This document shows, one piece after another, positions 50,543-61,088 of a stretch of 64,000 nt of DNA. The position numbers and the translations under genes were made by a program. Position 1 is the stretch's first letter. Every line of letters starts with the position of its first letter. The stretch comes from Azospirillum picis (GTDB lineage Bacteria; Pseudomonadota; Alphaproteobacteria; Azospirillales; Azospirillaceae), in the NCBI RefSeq assembly GCF_017876115.1, contig NZ_JAGINO010000002.1, positions 1-64,000 of the forward strand. Reading direction: 5' to 3'. A model generated the notes under the pieces. It saw only the letters and a list, made by a program, of their open reading frames with translations, was not told where the DNA came from and ran no database searches.

Positions 50543-51886
50543 TTAGGCGGCAGCGGATTCGTCGCCGGCCTCGTCCTCGTCCTTGCTCAGCTCCTCGACG
50601 CTGACGGTCTTCTCGCTGACCTTGGCCTGATCCAGGATGTGATCGACCACCTTGTCCTCGAAGATCGGCGCGCGCAGGTTGTCCAGCGCCTGCTGGTTCT
50701 GCTTGAAGAACTCGAACACCTGACGCTCCTGGCCGGGGAAGCGGCGGGCTTCGTTGATCAGGGCGCGGTTCACCTCGTCCTGGGTGACCTGGATGTCGTT
50801 GCGGCGGCCGACTTCCGACAGCAGGAGGCCCAGGCGCACGCGGCGCTCGGCGATGGCGCGGTACTCCGCCTTCAGCTCGTCCTCGGACTTGCCGGCGTCC
50901 TCGCCGGCGGTGCCGTTCTTCAGCTCCTCCTGCAGGCGGCTCCAGATGCCCTCGAACTCGATGTCGACCATGCCCGGCGGCACGTCGAAGGAGTAGGCCT
51001 CGGCGAGCTTGTCCAGCAACTGGCGCTTCACGCGCAGGCGGGACATGCCGTCATACTCGCCCTTGATGCGGTCGCGGATGGCTTCGCGCATCTTGTCCAG
51101 GCTCTCCATGCCGAACTCCTTGGCGAGTTCGTCATTGACCTCGGCCGGGACGTTCTTGCGCAGCTCCTTGACGTCGACCTCGAACACCGTCGCAGCACCC
51201 TTCAGGCGCTCGTGCGGGTAGTCCTCGGGGAAGGTGACGTTGACGGTGCGGTGCTCGCCGACCTTGGCGCCGACCAGTTGCTCCTCGAAGCCCGGGACGA
51301 AGCGGCCGGCACCCAGCTCCAGCGGGTAGTCCTTGCCGTCCATGCCCGGCAGCGCCTCGCCGTCGACCGTACCGGCGAAGTCGATCACCGCGATGTCGCC
51401 GGTCTCAGCCGGACGATCCTCGGTGACCGGGGCCTGGGTGGAGTGGGAGGAGGCGAGACGCGACAGGGCTTCCTCGACCGCCTCGTCGGTCACCTCGGCG
51501 ACCGGCTTCTCCAGCTCGATGGAGGTGAAGTCGCCCGGCTCGACGTCCGGCAGCAGCTCCACGGCCATCTTGTAGGTGAGGTCGCCCTTCTCCTCGTACT
51601 TCTCCACCTCGATCTTCGGCTGCAGCGCGACGCGCAGGCCGCGCTCGCTCAGCACCTGACGCGAGCTGTCGGAGATGGCGTCCTCCAGCACCTCCGACAG
51701 GACGGCGCCTTGGTAGCGCTGCTTGATCACGGTGACCGGCACCTTGCCAGGACGGAAGCCCGGCAACTGGACCGTGCGGCGCAGCTCTTCCAGCTTGCCG
51801 TTCACCTTCTCTTCGATGTCCTTGGCGGAAACGACGACCTGAAATTCGCGCTTGAGGCCGTCGGTGCTGGTCTCGGTGATGTTCAT
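50543..51886 (-). CDS. tig: Trigger factor
   Basis: Ribosome-associated chaperone and peptidyl-prolyl isomerase of 447 residues. The N-terminal ribosome-binding domain holds the signature [16 protein letters not shown]. The FKBP-like domain (about 150-245) has [18 protein letters not shown] and VNVTFPEDY. The C-terminal arms are helical, with [17 protein letters not shown]. The C-terminus is acidic. It is the first gene of tig-clpP-clpX, 91 bases downstream of tRNA-Leu on the same strand. Confidence 0.98.
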   Translation of the reverse strand: MNITETSTDGLKREFQVVVSAKDIEEKVNGKLEELRRTVQLPGFRPGKVPVTVIKQRYQGAVLSEVLEDAISDSSRQVLSERGLRVALQPKIEVEKYEEKGDLTYKMAVELLPDVEPGDFTSIELEKPVAEVTDEAVEEALSRLASSHSTQAPVTEDRPAETGDIAVIDFAGTVDGEALPGMDGKDYPLELGAGRFVPGFEEQLVGAKVGEHRTVNVTFPEDYPHERLKGAATVFEVDVKELRKNVPAEVNDELAKEFGMESLDKMREAIRDRIKGEYDGMSRLRVKRQLLDKLAEAYSFDVPPGMVDIEFEGIWSRLQEELKNGTAGEDAGKSEDELKAEYRAIAERRVRLGLLLSEVGRRNDIQVTQDEVNRALINEARRFPGQERQVFEFFKQNQQALDNLRAPIFEDKVVDHILDQAKVSEKTVSVEELSKDEDEAGDESAAA

Positions 51887-51977
51887 CGGAACGAAAGCCT
51901 ATCTCGTTGTTCCGGCCCGGCGGCGCCCGTCCGGGCGGCCCGAATCCGTGTTGTCCATGCGGTCCAAGGTGCTGCCA

Positions 51978-52062
<85 letters not shown>

Positions 52063-52296
52063 GTTCATGGCAAAGGCAGCCGCGACGGGTGCCGGAACAC
52101 CCGCCGGACCGCCGGCGAAGTCCGGTCTATAGCACAGCACGCCGGAAGCAAACAGGCAAAATGGGCCAGCCGAACGGAGTGGCCCCACGTCCGGGCGGAG
52201 AAGCCATTCCGCCCCCCGCCGGCGAGCGCCGTCACGGTCTCGGGCCGGGCTTTCGGACGGGCCTTCGGCCGTAGGCGGGCGGCTTCGGGCCAAGCG

Positions 52297-53814
52297 TCAT
52301 CCGGCCTTGCCGAGCGCCCGGACCGCCGAGGAGGCGATGATCCGTCCGTCGCCGCTGTAGGCCTCGTGGTTGGTGTCGATCTCGCCCAGCCGGTAGCGGT
52401 AGTTGATCATCATGCCCAGCGACTGCTGCAACCCCTTGGGCTGCCGGTCGGCGAGCCAGTTCAGGCGCTCCATCCTCGCACCGTTGGTCAGGTGGAAATG
52501 GGCCACCGGATCCAGGGCGCGCGGCCGCCCGTGGCCCGTCGTCAGCACCGTCGTCAGGTAGCGCACGCATATCCGCATCAGCGGCCCGCGCAACAGCGTC
52601 TGCAGATCCTCGTCCTCGTGCCAGCCCGGCCGTGCAAGCGCCCGCGCGAGCAGCGGCGACTCGTCCGGCGCCTCATCCTGCGCCGGCCCGCCGGAGGCGG
52701 CGGCTTCCAGTTCGGCCAGGCGGCCGGCCAGCCGCTCCGCCTCGGCACTGGTCAGCACGGCGTCGCCATCGCGTTCCAACGTCCGGTCGAGCCAGCGCCG
52801 GAAGCCGGGAATCGGCGACAGCGTGGCATAGCACTTGATGTTGGGGAACTCGGTCGCCAGCCCGTCGACCACCCGCTTGATCAGGAAATTGCCGAAGCTG
52901 ATCCCGGCCAGCCCGCTTTGGGCATTGGAGATGGAATAGAAGATGGCGCTGTCGGCGCTCTTGGGGTCGCAAACCGGCGCGCTCGGGTCGAGCAGCGCCT
53001 GGACGTTGTCCGACATGCCCTGCACCAGGGCGACCTCGACGAAGATCAGCGGTTCGTTCGGCATCCGCGGGTGGAAGAAGGCGAAGCACCGGCGATCCGA
53101 ATCGAGCCGGTCCTTCAGGTCCTGCCAGCCGCTGATCTCGTGCACCGCCTCATACTTGATGAGCCGTTCCAGCAGCGAGGCCGGACTGTCCCAGGTTATG
53201 CGATGCATCTCCAGGAACCCGACGTCGAACCAGGCGCGCAGCAGGTTCTTGAGATCGTCCTCCAGCGCCTGTAGCAGCGGTTCGTCCCGCGCCATCTCCA
53301 TCAGCTCGGCGCGCAGGTCGACCAGGAACTTGACCCCTTCCGGCAGGGCGTTGAACTGAGTCAGCAGCCGCAGGCGCGGCGGTTCCAGCGCCCGGCGCAG
53401 GGCACGCTCGGCGTGGCCGCGGGCGACCGGATCCGCCGCCGCCTGGAAGGTGGCCATGGCTTCAGTGACCGCCTCGCGGTCGACGTCGAAATCGCGGGCC
53501 AGCATCATCAGGAAATTGCGCCGCCCCTGGGGGTCGAGCGCCAGGTAGGTGCGGCCGAGCTGGGCGGCGCGGGCGCGGGCGGAAACCTCGCCTCCACGCG
53601 ATTCCAGGCACGCCTCGATCTGCTCCTTCAGCCGCTCCGCATCCTCCTTCGGAAGATGGGTGCGCGGCGGCGCGCCGACGGCGCCGCGGGCCGATGCGGC
53701 GATCTCGCGCCAACGGGTGCGCAGGTTGTCCAGCGCGCGGTCGAGGAAAGTGGGCTGCGCGGCCGGCGATGGCGGCACAGGCTCCAGCGTTGTGGTGTCG
53801 GGTGCATCGCTCAT
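52297..53814 (-). CDS. Malonyl-CoA decarboxylase
   Basis: Decarboxylates malonyl-CoA to acetyl-CoA. The 505-residue protein has the helical N-terminal domain (about 80-190) and a GNAT-fold catalytic domain. SSISNAQSGLAGISFGNFLIK-type sequence (here YSISNAQSGLAGISFGNFL) and the catalytic histidine-containing VAHFHLTNGARMERLNWLAD near residue 440 are conserved, with NYRYRLGEIDTNHEAY near the C-terminus. The first 45 residues are a Pro-rich extension. It is not accompanied by the matB/matC genes of malonate use, so its role may be to control malonyl-CoA levels or salvage of an amino-acid breakdown product. Confidence 0.95.
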   Translation of the reverse strand: MSDAPDTTTLEPVPPSPAAQPTFLDRALDNLRTRWREIAASARGAVGAPPRTHLPKEDAERLKEQIEACLESRGGEVSARARAAQLGRTYLALDPQGRRNFLMMLARDFDVDREAVTEAMATFQAAADPVARGHAERALRRALEPPRLRLLTQFNALPEGVKFLVDLRAELMEMARDEPLLQALEDDLKNLLRAWFDVGFLEMHRITWDSPASLLERLIKYEAVHEISGWQDLKDRLDSDRRCFAFFHPRMPNEPLIFVEVALVQGMSDNVQALLDPSAPVCDPKSADSAIFYSISNAQSGLAGISFGNFLIKRVVDGLATEFPNIKCYATLSPIPGFRRWLDRTLERDGDAVLTSAEAERLAGRLAELEAAASGGPAQDEAPDESPLLARALARPGWHEDEDLQTLLRGPLMRICVRYLTTVLTTGHGRPRALDPVAHFHLTNGARMERLNWLADRQPKGLQQSLGMMINYRYRLGEIDTNHEAYSGDGRIIASSAVRALGKAG

Positions 53815-53935
53815 GGACCGACTCTGGCCCCACCGCCGGCCGGCTGCAAGGGACCGGGCGAACTCCGCCGTCAGGGGTACTGCCGATGCCGGGAGCGATG
53901 CCGTGGCGGGCCGCCGCGGCGAGGGCGCCGCCCGG

Positions 53936-55399
53936 TCAGCCCTGCGCCTTCAGTGCCTTCAGCACACCCGGCAAGGCGGCCGGCAGGTCGTCGGAGATCA
54001 GGCCGGGGCCGAATGCCCTGCCCGCCTCCCCATGAAGCCAGACCGCCGTGCAGGCGGCTTCGAAGCCGTCCATGCCCTGAGCCAGCAGCCCCAGCACCAT
54101 GCCGGCGAGCACGTCGCCGGTTCCGGCGGTGGCAAGATCGGGCGGCGCGTTGACGTTGACCACCGCCCGCCCGTCGGGAGCCGCGACCACGCTGTCGGCG
54201 CCCTTCAGGAGCACCACGGCACCGGACCGCGCGGCGGCGGCCCGCACCCGCGAAAGCTTGTCCCCGTCCATGCCGACCGAATCGCCGAAGAGGCGGGCGA
54301 ACTCGCCTTCGTGCGGGGTCAGCACGCAGCGTCCGCCGAGCCGGTCGAACAACTCGTCGGACGCATCGGCGAAGCTGGTCAGCGCGTCGGCGTCGAGCAC
54401 GCAGGCCTTCCCGGCATCCAGCGCTTCCATGACGGCGGCATGCGTCTGCGGCCCCCGCCCCGCCCCGGGGCCGAGCAGGACGGCATTCTTGCGCTGGTCG
54501 CCCAGGAGGCGGGCGAAGGCTTCCACATCCCCGACCGGATCGACGATCACGCTCGGGCATCCGGCGGCGTAGACCGCAAACGCCTCGGGCGGACAGGCGA
54601 CCGTCACCAGCCCGGCCCCGATCCGCAACGCCGCCAGCGAGGCGAGCCGCGCCGCGCCGGTCATCCGCCCGCCACCCAGGACGACCGCATGCCCGCGCGC
54701 ATATTTGTGCCCGTCCAGCGCCGGCCACGGGAAACGGTGGCGCCACAGGGACGGGCCGTTCACCGCGGTCCGGGGATTGATGCTGTCGAGCACGCGGTCG
54801 GGGATGCCGATGTCGGCGACCACCACCTCGCCGCACAGCGTGCGGCCCGGCAGGAGAACATGCCCGGGCTTGCGCCGGAAGAAGGTGACGGTCAGCGAGG
54901 CCTGCGGCGCGGCCCCCAGCACGCGACCGCTGTCGCCATGCAGGCCGCTGGGGACATCCACCGCCACCACCGTCCGGCCATCCATCGCTTCGACGATGGC
55001 CCGCGCGATCCCGTCGAGCGGCCGCGACAGGCCGGCGCCGAACAGGGCATCGATCACCAGCGGGTTGCCCTTCAGGATATAGGGGTCGGCGGCCTCGATC
55101 GGGCCGGGCCAGCGGTCGGCCGCGACCGCGGCATCGCCGGTCAGGGCGGACCGCGTGCCGAGCAGGGCGAGCCGCACCGGCCACCCTGCCTCCAGCAGCA
55201 GCCGGGCGATCACGAAGCCGTCGCCGCCGTTGTTGCCGGGGCCGCACAGAACCGCCGTGGGATGCGGCGCCCAGCGTTCGCAGACCGCGTGGACCACGGC
55301 GGCGCCGGCCGCCTCCATCAGGGCCGGGCCGGAAACCCCGGCGGCCATCGCAAGCTGGTCGGCCCGATACATTTCCGCGACGGACAGAAGCTCATCCAT
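53936..55399 (-). CDS. nnrD: Bifunctional NAD(P)HX epimerase / ADP-dependent NAD(P)HX dehydratase
   Basis: Repairs hydrated NADH and NADPH. The 487-residue protein fuses the YjeF N-terminal epimerase domain (about 5-215; AVLCGPGNNGGDGFVIARLL, VAVDVPSGLHGDSG) to the ribokinase-like dehydratase domain (about 225-480; HAVVLGGGRMTGAARLASLA, LTPHEGEFARLFG, NAPPDLATAGTGDVLAGM). ATG 55399 has GGGAG seven bases upstream; ATG 55426, with GGAGGGG four bases away, is an alternative. A 19-base tandem repeat lies about 75 bases upstream. In many proteobacteria nnrD neighbours glnB, as here. Confidence 0.95.
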   Translation of the reverse strand: MDELLSVAEMYRADQLAMAAGVSGPALMEAAGAAVVHAVCERWAPHPTAVLCGPGNNGGDGFVIARLLLEAGWPVRLALLGTRSALTGDAAVAADRWPGPIEAADPYILKGNPLVIDALFGAGLSRPLDGIARAIVEAMDGRTVVAVDVPSGLHGDSGRVLGAAPQASLTVTFFRRKPGHVLLPGRTLCGEVVVADIGIPDRVLDSINPRTAVNGPSLWRHRFPWPALDGHKYARGHAVVLGGGRMTGAARLASLAALRIGAGLVTVACPPEAFAVYAAGCPSVIVDPVGDVEAFARLLGDQRKNAVLLGPGAGRGPQTHAAVMEALDAGKACVLDADALTSFADASDELFDRLGGRCVLTPHEGEFARLFGDSVGMDGDKLSRVRAAAARSGAVVLLKGADSVVAAPDGRAVVNVNAPPDLATAGTGDVLAGMVLGLLAQGMDGFEAACTAVWLHGEAGRAFGPGLISDDLPAALPGVLKALKAQG

Positions 55400-55472
55400 C
55401 CCGCTCTCCCCCGCCTCCGGCGCCATCACCCCTCCGGGCGAACATGAACTCAGCCATTCTAACCGTAGGCAA

Positions 55473-55510
55473 GTTCTTCGCGGAAAGACGAATTCTTCGC
55501 GGAAAGACGA
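55473..55510. repeat. Tandem duplication of a 19-base unit upstream of nnrD
   Basis: Two adjacent 19-base copies (55473-55491 and 55492-55510), with shared core TTCTTCGCGGAAAGACGA and one mismatch. They lie in the nnrD leader or promoter region, between nnrD and tRNA-His. Confidence 0.75.
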
Positions 55511-55595
55511 GGGCCGGACAAGCATAAACGCCCGCGAAACGGCCAGCCAGCCGCGCGGACGATGCAGGTCACGGATTTTCAAGGGAAGAGAGGAA

Positions 55596-55672
55596 TGGGG
55601 CGATGGATGGGACTCGAACCCACGACCACTCGGACCACAACCGAGGGCTCTACCAACTGAGCTACCACCGCC
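55596..55672 (-). tRNA. tRNA-His (anticodon GTG)
   Basis: A 77-base tRNA including CCA. It has the extra 5' G (G-1) opposite discriminator C73 that identifies tRNA-His, acceptor GCGGTGG/CCATCGC (one G-T pair), anticodon stem CTCGG/CCGAG with loop TTGTGGT, and T loop TTCGAGT. Confidence 0.96.
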
Positions 55673-56379
<707 letters not shown>

Positions 56380-56520
56380 TCGCGTCCGGCGTCCAGTCCC
56401 ACCCAGCCATCAGCACCAGCCAACATGCGCCGATTTCCCCTCTCCTTCCCGACAAGCGCTGCTTCCGCCGGCCGGCCTATGGCCGCATATGACGGCTATG
56501 CGACTTTTTGGGTTGGCAAG

Positions 56521-56549
56521 TTGTCTGGGGAAGAAAGGCGTGAGATAAC
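56521..56549 (+). promoter_or_regulatory. glnA: Possible glnA promoter
   Basis: TTGTCT (56521-56526) and GATAAC (56544-56549) with a 17-base spacer resemble a sigma70 promoter, about 95 bases before the glnA ATG. In Azospirillum glnA is also transcribed independently of glnB. Each hexamer matches the consensus in four of six positions only. Confidence 0.4.
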
Positions 56550-56651
56550 GTCCACCGCCAGCGCCGCCTCCCGCCCCCCGACAGCCTTCCGGTGTCCGGC
56601 GGCGGTTTGACGCAGCGGGATCCAACCCTCTTAATGCGTGGAAAAAGAGAC

Positions 56652-58061
56652 ATGTCCGACATCAGCAAGGTCTTCGACCTGATCAAGGAACACGACGTCA
56701 AGTACGTGGACCTGCGCTTCACCGACCCGCGCGGCAAGCTGCACCACACCGCCCAGCACGTCTCGACCATCGACGAGGACGTGTTCGAGGACGGCATCAT
56801 GTTCGACGGTTCCTCGATCGCCGGCTGGAAGGGCATCGAAGAGTCGGACATGATCCTGCAGCTCGACCCGACCACTGCGGTGATGGATCCGTTCGCTGCC
56901 CAGCCGACGCTGAACATCCTCTGCGACGTGTATGATCCGGGCACCGGCGGCGCCTACGCCCGCTGCCCGCGCGGCATCGCGAAGGCGGCCGAGAAGTACA
57001 CCGCGTCGGCCGGCATCGGCGACACCGTCTTCTTCGGCCCGGAAGCCGAGTTCTTCGTGTTCGACGACGTCAAGTACTCGGTCGACATGAACAAGGTTTC
57101 CTACGAGTTCGCCTCGGACGAGGGCTCCTACTCGTCGGGCAAGGAATACGAGGACGGCAACCTGGGCCACCGCCCGGGCACCAAGGGCGGCTACTTCCCG
57201 GTCGCCCCGATCGATAGCTGCAACGACCTGCGCGCCGAGATGCTGAGCGTCCTGGCCGAGATGGGCGTTCCGGTCGAGAAGCACCACCACGAGGTGGCCG
57301 CCGCCCAGCACGAGCTGGGCATCAAGTTCGACACGCTGGTCCGCACCGCGGACAACATGCAGTACTACAAGTACGTCGTTCACAACGTCGCCCATGCCTA
57401 CGGCAAGACCGCGACCTTCATGCCGAAGCCGGTCTTCGGCGACAACGGCTCGGGCATGCACTGCCACCAGTCGATCTGGAAGGAAGGCCAGCCGCTGTTC
57501 GCCGGCAACGGCTATGCCGACCTGTCGGAGCTGGCGCTGTACTACATCGGCGGCATCATCAAGCACGCCAAGGCGCTGAACGCCTTCACCAACCCGTCGA
57601 CCAACAGCTACAAGCGCCTGGTCCCGGGCTATGAGGCTCCGGTGCTGCTGGCCTACTCGGCCCGCAACCGCTCGGCGTCCTGCCGCATCCCCTACGTCGC
57701 CTCGCCGAAGGGCAAGCGCGTCGAGGTCCGCTTCCCGGATCCGTCGGCCAACCCGTACCTGGCCTTCGCCGCCATGCTGATGGCCGGCCTGGACGGCATC
57801 CAGAACAAGATCCATCCGGGCGACGCGATGGACAAGAACCTGTACGACCTGCCGCCGGAAGAGCTGGCCAAGGTCCCGACCGTCTGCGGTTCGCTGCGCG
57901 AAGCCCTGAGCTCGCTGCGCGAGGACAACGAGTTCCTCCGCAAGGGCGACGTCTTCACGCAGGACATGATCGACGGCTACATCGACCTCCGCACGGAAGA
58001 GATGATGGCCTTCGAGACCATGCCGCACCCGATCGAGTACAAGATGTACTACTCGGTCTGA
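56652..58061 (+). CDS. glnA: Glutamine synthetase type I
   Basis: Assimilates ammonium into glutamine. The 469-residue protein has [17 protein letters not shown], the ATP/metal region [49 protein letters not shown] and the adenylylation tyrosine Tyr398 in NLYDLPPEE, so activity is presumably controlled by GlnE through PII. ATG 56652 is chosen because the protein then starts at the usual family position ([18 protein letters not shown]). A strong terminator follows. Co-transcription with glnB is likely. Confidence 0.98.
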   Translation: MSDISKVFDLIKEHDVKYVDLRFTDPRGKLHHTAQHVSTIDEDVFEDGIMFDGSSIAGWKGIEESDMILQLDPTTAVMDPFAAQPTLNILCDVYDPGTGGAYARCPRGIAKAAEKYTASAGIGDTVFFGPEAEFFVFDDVKYSVDMNKVSYEFASDEGSYSSGKEYEDGNLGHRPGTKGGYFPVAPIDSCNDLRAEMLSVLAEMGVPVEKHHHEVAAAQHELGIKFDTLVRTADNMQYYKYVVHNVAHAYGKTATFMPKPVFGDNGSGMHCHQSIWKEGQPLFAGNGYADLSELALYYIGGIIKHAKALNAFTNPSTNSYKRLVPGYEAPVLLAYSARNRSASCRIPYVASPKGKRVEVRFPDPSANPYLAFAAMLMAGLDGIQNKIHPGDAMDKNLYDLPPEELAKVPTVCGSLREALSSLREDNEFLRKGDVFTQDMIDGYIDLRTEEMMAFETMPHPIEYKMYYSV

Positions 58062-58116
58062 TGCCTCGGCGCGGCGCTCGGCAACGGGCGCCGCTCCCGG
58101 TCTTCGGCTTTTCGCG

Positions 58117-58154
58117 AAACCGCTCCCGGTCCACGTCGGGGGCGGTTTTCTTTT
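58117..58154 (+). terminator. Rho-independent terminator of glnA
   Basis: The arms 58117-58128 and 58137-58148 pair over 12 bases with one G-T wobble around an eight-base loop, followed by TTTCTTTTG. It begins 55 bases after the glnA stop. Confidence 0.88.
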
Positions 58155-58173
58155 GTGCTCTGCCGGGCGGCGC

Positions 58174-58431
58174 CTACCGGATCCAGGCCCCGGTGTCCGG
58201 CGGCGGACAGGCGGCGCGGTCGGCGCAATCGGCCTTCGGGCAACGGCAGGAGGGGAAGAGGCAGCCGTCTCCGTTGAGGTCGGTCGCCCGCACCGCCAGG
58301 TCATAGCGCACGCCACGCATGATGGTGGCGCCGGCGGTGCTGTGACGCTCGTAATGCTCGACCACGACACGCACGCGGTTCAGCAGTTCACGCCGTTGGT
58401 CACTGTCGGGAACCTCACTGTCAGGAACCAT
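58174..58431 (-). CDS. Small Cys-rich protein with an EF-hand-like loop
   Basis: An 85-residue protein of unknown function. A helical N-terminal part (QRRELLNRVRVVVEHYERHS) is followed by RGVRYDLAVRATDLNGDGC, where DLNGDG resembles the start of an EF-hand calcium loop, and then a cluster of five cysteines (57, 62, 64, 69, 75) that could bind metal. GGGGAG lies eight bases before the ATG at 58431. It is convergent with glnA. No family recognised. Confidence 0.65.
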   Translation of the reverse strand: MVPDSEVPDSDQRRELLNRVRVVVEHYERHSTAGATIMRGVRYDLAVRATDLNGDGCLFPSCRCPKADCADRAACPPPDTGAWIR

Positions 58432-58638
58432 GCCTTCGCTCCCCACCAGCAGTCGCTACAGGGAAAGGGACGTGCGAAGGCGGCATCCTGTTCCGCCATC
58501 CAGGCGCAGTACGGCGCATGGAGGACCGCACAAGCGTCGACACAAGCGTCGGCATGTCCGTGGGATGATGCCGCCGCGCGCCTGTTGGCAGGGCAACGGC
58601 CAGGATGCCTTCAATGGTTCAAGTGAGGAGAAAGCAAG

Positions 58639-58830
58639 ATGGATCGTGACCGGCTGCACCGCGTCGCCAAGGCGCTGGGCGATGTGCGCCTCTACGAGAA
58701 GCACCACACCGGCGAGTTCATCACCATGCGCCTGCGGGACTCGCTGGCCGACACCCCCGGATACGACGAGGCCGAGGTGGACAGGAAGCTGCTGGAACTG
58801 GCGCAGGTGGCGTTGGAAGCGGCGGAGTGA
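58639..58830 (+). CDS. Small helical protein of unknown function
   Basis: A 63-residue protein (MDRDRLHRVAKALGDVRLYE, then EAEVDRKLLELAQVALEAAE) of probably two helices joined by a short loop. GAGGAG lies nine bases before the ATG at 58639, a strong start signal. Codon use matches the surrounding genes. No family recognised; it may share a transcript with the next small gene, 60 bases on. Confidence 0.65.
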   Translation: MDRDRLHRVAKALGDVRLYEKHHTGEFITMRLRDSLADTPGYDEAEVDRKLLELAQVALEAAE

Positions 58831-58890
58831 CGAAGCCGGGCCTGCCCTGTTGGTGTGTGTTGAACGATCAACGCACGGGAGAATGCAGAC

Positions 58891-59061
58891 ATGGCCGAGG
58901 ACAGGAAGCCTGAACAGCCCGCCACGAAACCGATTCCGGTGAAGCCCGCCGTCGAGCGGATGAGCGACAAGGACGAGGCTCCTCCCGGCACCCCGGGAAC
59001 GGGCGAAAACGTCGATCCGAAGACCGGCGAGCGGTACGTCCAGGGAATCGGCGGCGCTTGA
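58891..59061 (+). CDS. 56-residue disordered-looking small protein
   Basis: Starts MAEDRKPEQPATKPIPVKPA and ends GERYVQGIGGA; rich in Pro, Lys, Glu and Gly and probably unstructured. GGGAG lies nine bases before the ATG. It follows the 63-residue gene on the same strand. Short length means the call rests on the start signal and codon pattern alone. Confidence 0.55.
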   Translation: MAEDRKPEQPATKPIPVKPAVERMSDKDEAPPGTPGTGENVDPKTGERYVQGIGGA

Positions 59062-59132
59062 GGGTGACGGAGCCTTTCCCTTCGCGCCCGCCTGTCGTTG
59101 CGGTGACGATGGGGGAAAGCCTGTTCCTCACG

Positions 59133-59164
59133 CTGTATGAAAAAGGGGCTGTATGAAAAAGGGG
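59133..59164. repeat. Perfect 16-base tandem duplication at the gatA terminator
   Basis: CTGTATGAAAAAGGGG occurs twice in direct succession (59133-59148 and 59149-59164). The copy nearer gatA supplies the base of the terminator stem and its T tract on the minus strand; the second repeats the T tract downstream. Confidence 0.8.
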
Positions 59165-59189
59165 GCCGGTCCCTTGCGGGACGGCCCCC
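59156..59189 (-). terminator. Rho-independent terminator of gatC-gatA
   Basis: The stem spans 59161-59189 (GGGGGCC/GGCCCCC and GTCCC/GGGAC, one bulged base, TTGC loop). On the minus strand it is followed by five T. It lies 42 bases after the gatA stop. Confidence 0.88.
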
Positions 59190-59230
59190 TTGTCCGTCCG
59201 GGATTTCGCCCGGCTCACCCTATGGCCGGA

Positions 59231-60712
59231 TCACGCCATGAAAGGCGGAACGGCGGTGAAGTCGGCGGCCTTCTCGACGACCTGGCCGACGCGCAGCAGC
59301 GTCTCCTCGTCGAACGGGCGGCCGATCAACTGGAGGCCCAGCGGCAGGCCATCGGCACCGAGCCCGGCCGGGATCGACATCGCCGGAAGGCCGGCGAGGT
59401 TGATCGGAACGGTGAAGACGTCGTTCAGGTACATCTGCACCGGATCGTCCATCTTCTCGCCGATCGCGAATGGCGTGCTGGGAGCCGTCGGCGTCAGGAT
59501 GACGTCGCAGCTCTTGAACGCCTCGTCGAAGTCCCACTTGATGCGCGTGCGCACCTGGCGGGCCTTGTTGTAGTAGGCATCGTAATAGCCGGCCGACAGC
59601 ACATAGGTGCCGATCAGGATGCGGCGCTGCACTTCCTTGCCGAAGCCGGCGCCACGGGTGTTCTCGTACATCTCCTTGAGGTTGCCGCCCTCGACCCGCA
59701 GGCCGTAGCGCACGCCGTCATAGCGCGCGAGGTTGGACGACGCCTCGGCCGGCGCGATGATGTAATAGGCGGCCAGCGCGTATTTGGTGTGCGGCAGGCT
59801 GATCTCGACCGGCTCGGCGCCGGCCTCCTTCAGCCAGGCGATGCCCTGCTCCCACAGCGCGGCGATCTCGGCCGACAGGCCTTCGACGCGGTATTCCTTG
59901 GGAATGCCGACGCGCAGGCCGCGGATGTCGCCGGTCAGTGCGGCGCGGAAATCCGGCACCGGCATGTCGACGGAGGTCGAGTCCTTCGGATCGAAGCCGC
60001 ACATCGAGCGCAGCATGATCGCCGCATCCTCGACCGTGCGGGTCATCGGCCCGGCCTGGTCCAGCGAGGAGGCGTAGGCGACGATGCCCCAGCGCGAGCA
60101 GCGCCCATAGGTCGGCTTGATGCCGACGGTGCCGGTGTAGCCGGCCGGTTGGCGGATCGAGCCGCCGGTGTCGGTGCCGGTGGCGCCGAGAGCCGCACGC
60201 GCCGCGATCACCGCGGCGGAGCCGCCGGAAGACCCGCCGGCGACGACCCTCTTCTCCCAGGCGCCCGGTGCGCCGGGGCTCCACGGGCTGACCGTCTCGC
60301 CCTGATGAGCGGTGATGGTGGCGGAACCCATGGCGAATTCGTCCAGGTTCACCTTGCCCAGCATGACGGCGCCGTCGCGCCACAGCCGGGAGGTCACCGT
60401 GGATTCATATTCCGGCTTGAAGCCGTCCAGGATGCGGCTGCCGGCGGTGGTGGCGACGCCCTTGGTGCAGAACAGGTCCTTCACCGCGATCGGCAGGCCG
60501 TCCATCGGCCCGGCCTCTCCCTTGGCGCGGCGCTCGTCGCTGGCCTTGGCCATCGACAGGGCGGCTTCGGGGGTCTCGGTGATGAAGATGTTGAAGGGGC
60601 GCACGGCCTCGACCGCACGCACATGCGCCTCGGCCAGCTCGACCGCGGTGAACTCCTTCTTGGCGAGGCCGTCGAGGGCCCCGGCCATGGTGAGATGCGT
60701 GAGCGCCGTCAT
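59231..60712 (-). CDS. gatA: Aspartyl/glutamyl-tRNA amidotransferase subunit A
   Basis: The amidase subunit of GatCAB, which converts Glu-tRNA(Gln) and/or Asp-tRNA(Asn) to the amidated forms. The 493-residue protein has the amidase-signature Lys in [11 protein letters not shown] and the Ser-cis-Ser pair in [11 protein letters not shown] and [11 protein letters not shown]. Its ATG overlaps the gatC stop (TAATG). gatB is not adjacent and must lie elsewhere. The gatC-gatA order and a strong terminator define a two-gene operon. Confidence 0.97.
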   Translation of the reverse strand: MTALTHLTMAGALDGLAKKEFTAVELAEAHVRAVEAVRPFNIFITETPEAALSMAKASDERRAKGEAGPMDGLPIAVKDLFCTKGVATTAGSRILDGFKPEYESTVTSRLWRDGAVMLGKVNLDEFAMGSATITAHQGETVSPWSPGAPGAWEKRVVAGGSSGGSAAVIAARAALGATGTDTGGSIRQPAGYTGTVGIKPTYGRCSRWGIVAYASSLDQAGPMTRTVEDAAIMLRSMCGFDPKDSTSVDMPVPDFRAALTGDIRGLRVGIPKEYRVEGLSAEIAALWEQGIAWLKEAGAEPVEISLPHTKYALAAYYIIAPAEASSNLARYDGVRYGLRVEGGNLKEMYENTRGAGFGKEVQRRILIGTYVLSAGYYDAYYNKARQVRTRIKWDFDEAFKSCDVILTPTAPSTPFAIGEKMDDPVQMYLNDVFTVPINLAGLPAMSIPAGLGADGLPLGLQLIGRPFDEETLLRVGQVVEKAADFTAVPPFMA

Positions 60713-60999
60713 TACTCGACCACCTTCGGCACGACGTAGAAGCCTTCGGCCGTTTCCGGGCCGTTCGACAGGACCTGATCGGCATAGCCGCCGTCGGTGA
60801 CCTCGTCCTTGCGCCGGCGCAGTTTCTGCGCGGCGACGCTGGTCATCGGCGGCACGTCCTTCGTGTCGACCTCGTTGAGCTGTTCCACGAAGGTCAGAAT
60901 CTGGCTCAGTTCCCCAGCCAGGGATTCCAGTTCCTCGTCCGGCACCTTGATGCGGGCCAGATGCGCGATCTTGGCCACCGTGGCCTTGTCGAGCGACAT
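60712..60999 (-). CDS. gatC: Aspartyl/glutamyl-tRNA amidotransferase subunit C
   Basis: A 95-residue subunit that wraps around GatA and GatB. It begins [20 protein letters not shown] and contains [20 protein letters not shown] and the C-terminal FYVVPKVVE motif. ATG 60999 has GAGAG upstream. It overlaps gatA by one base. Confidence 0.97.
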   Translation of the reverse strand: MSLDKATVAKIAHLARIKVPDEELESLAGELSQILTFVEQLNEVDTKDVPPMTSVAAQKLRRRKDEVTDGGYADQVLSNGPETAEGFYVVPKVVE

Positions 61000-61088
61000 G
61001 CCTCTACTCTCTTCCAAAACATTGGAAATCGGCCGCGAAGCTAACACCCGCGGTCGCCCGCCGCAACGATTGCGGACCATGGAGGCGG

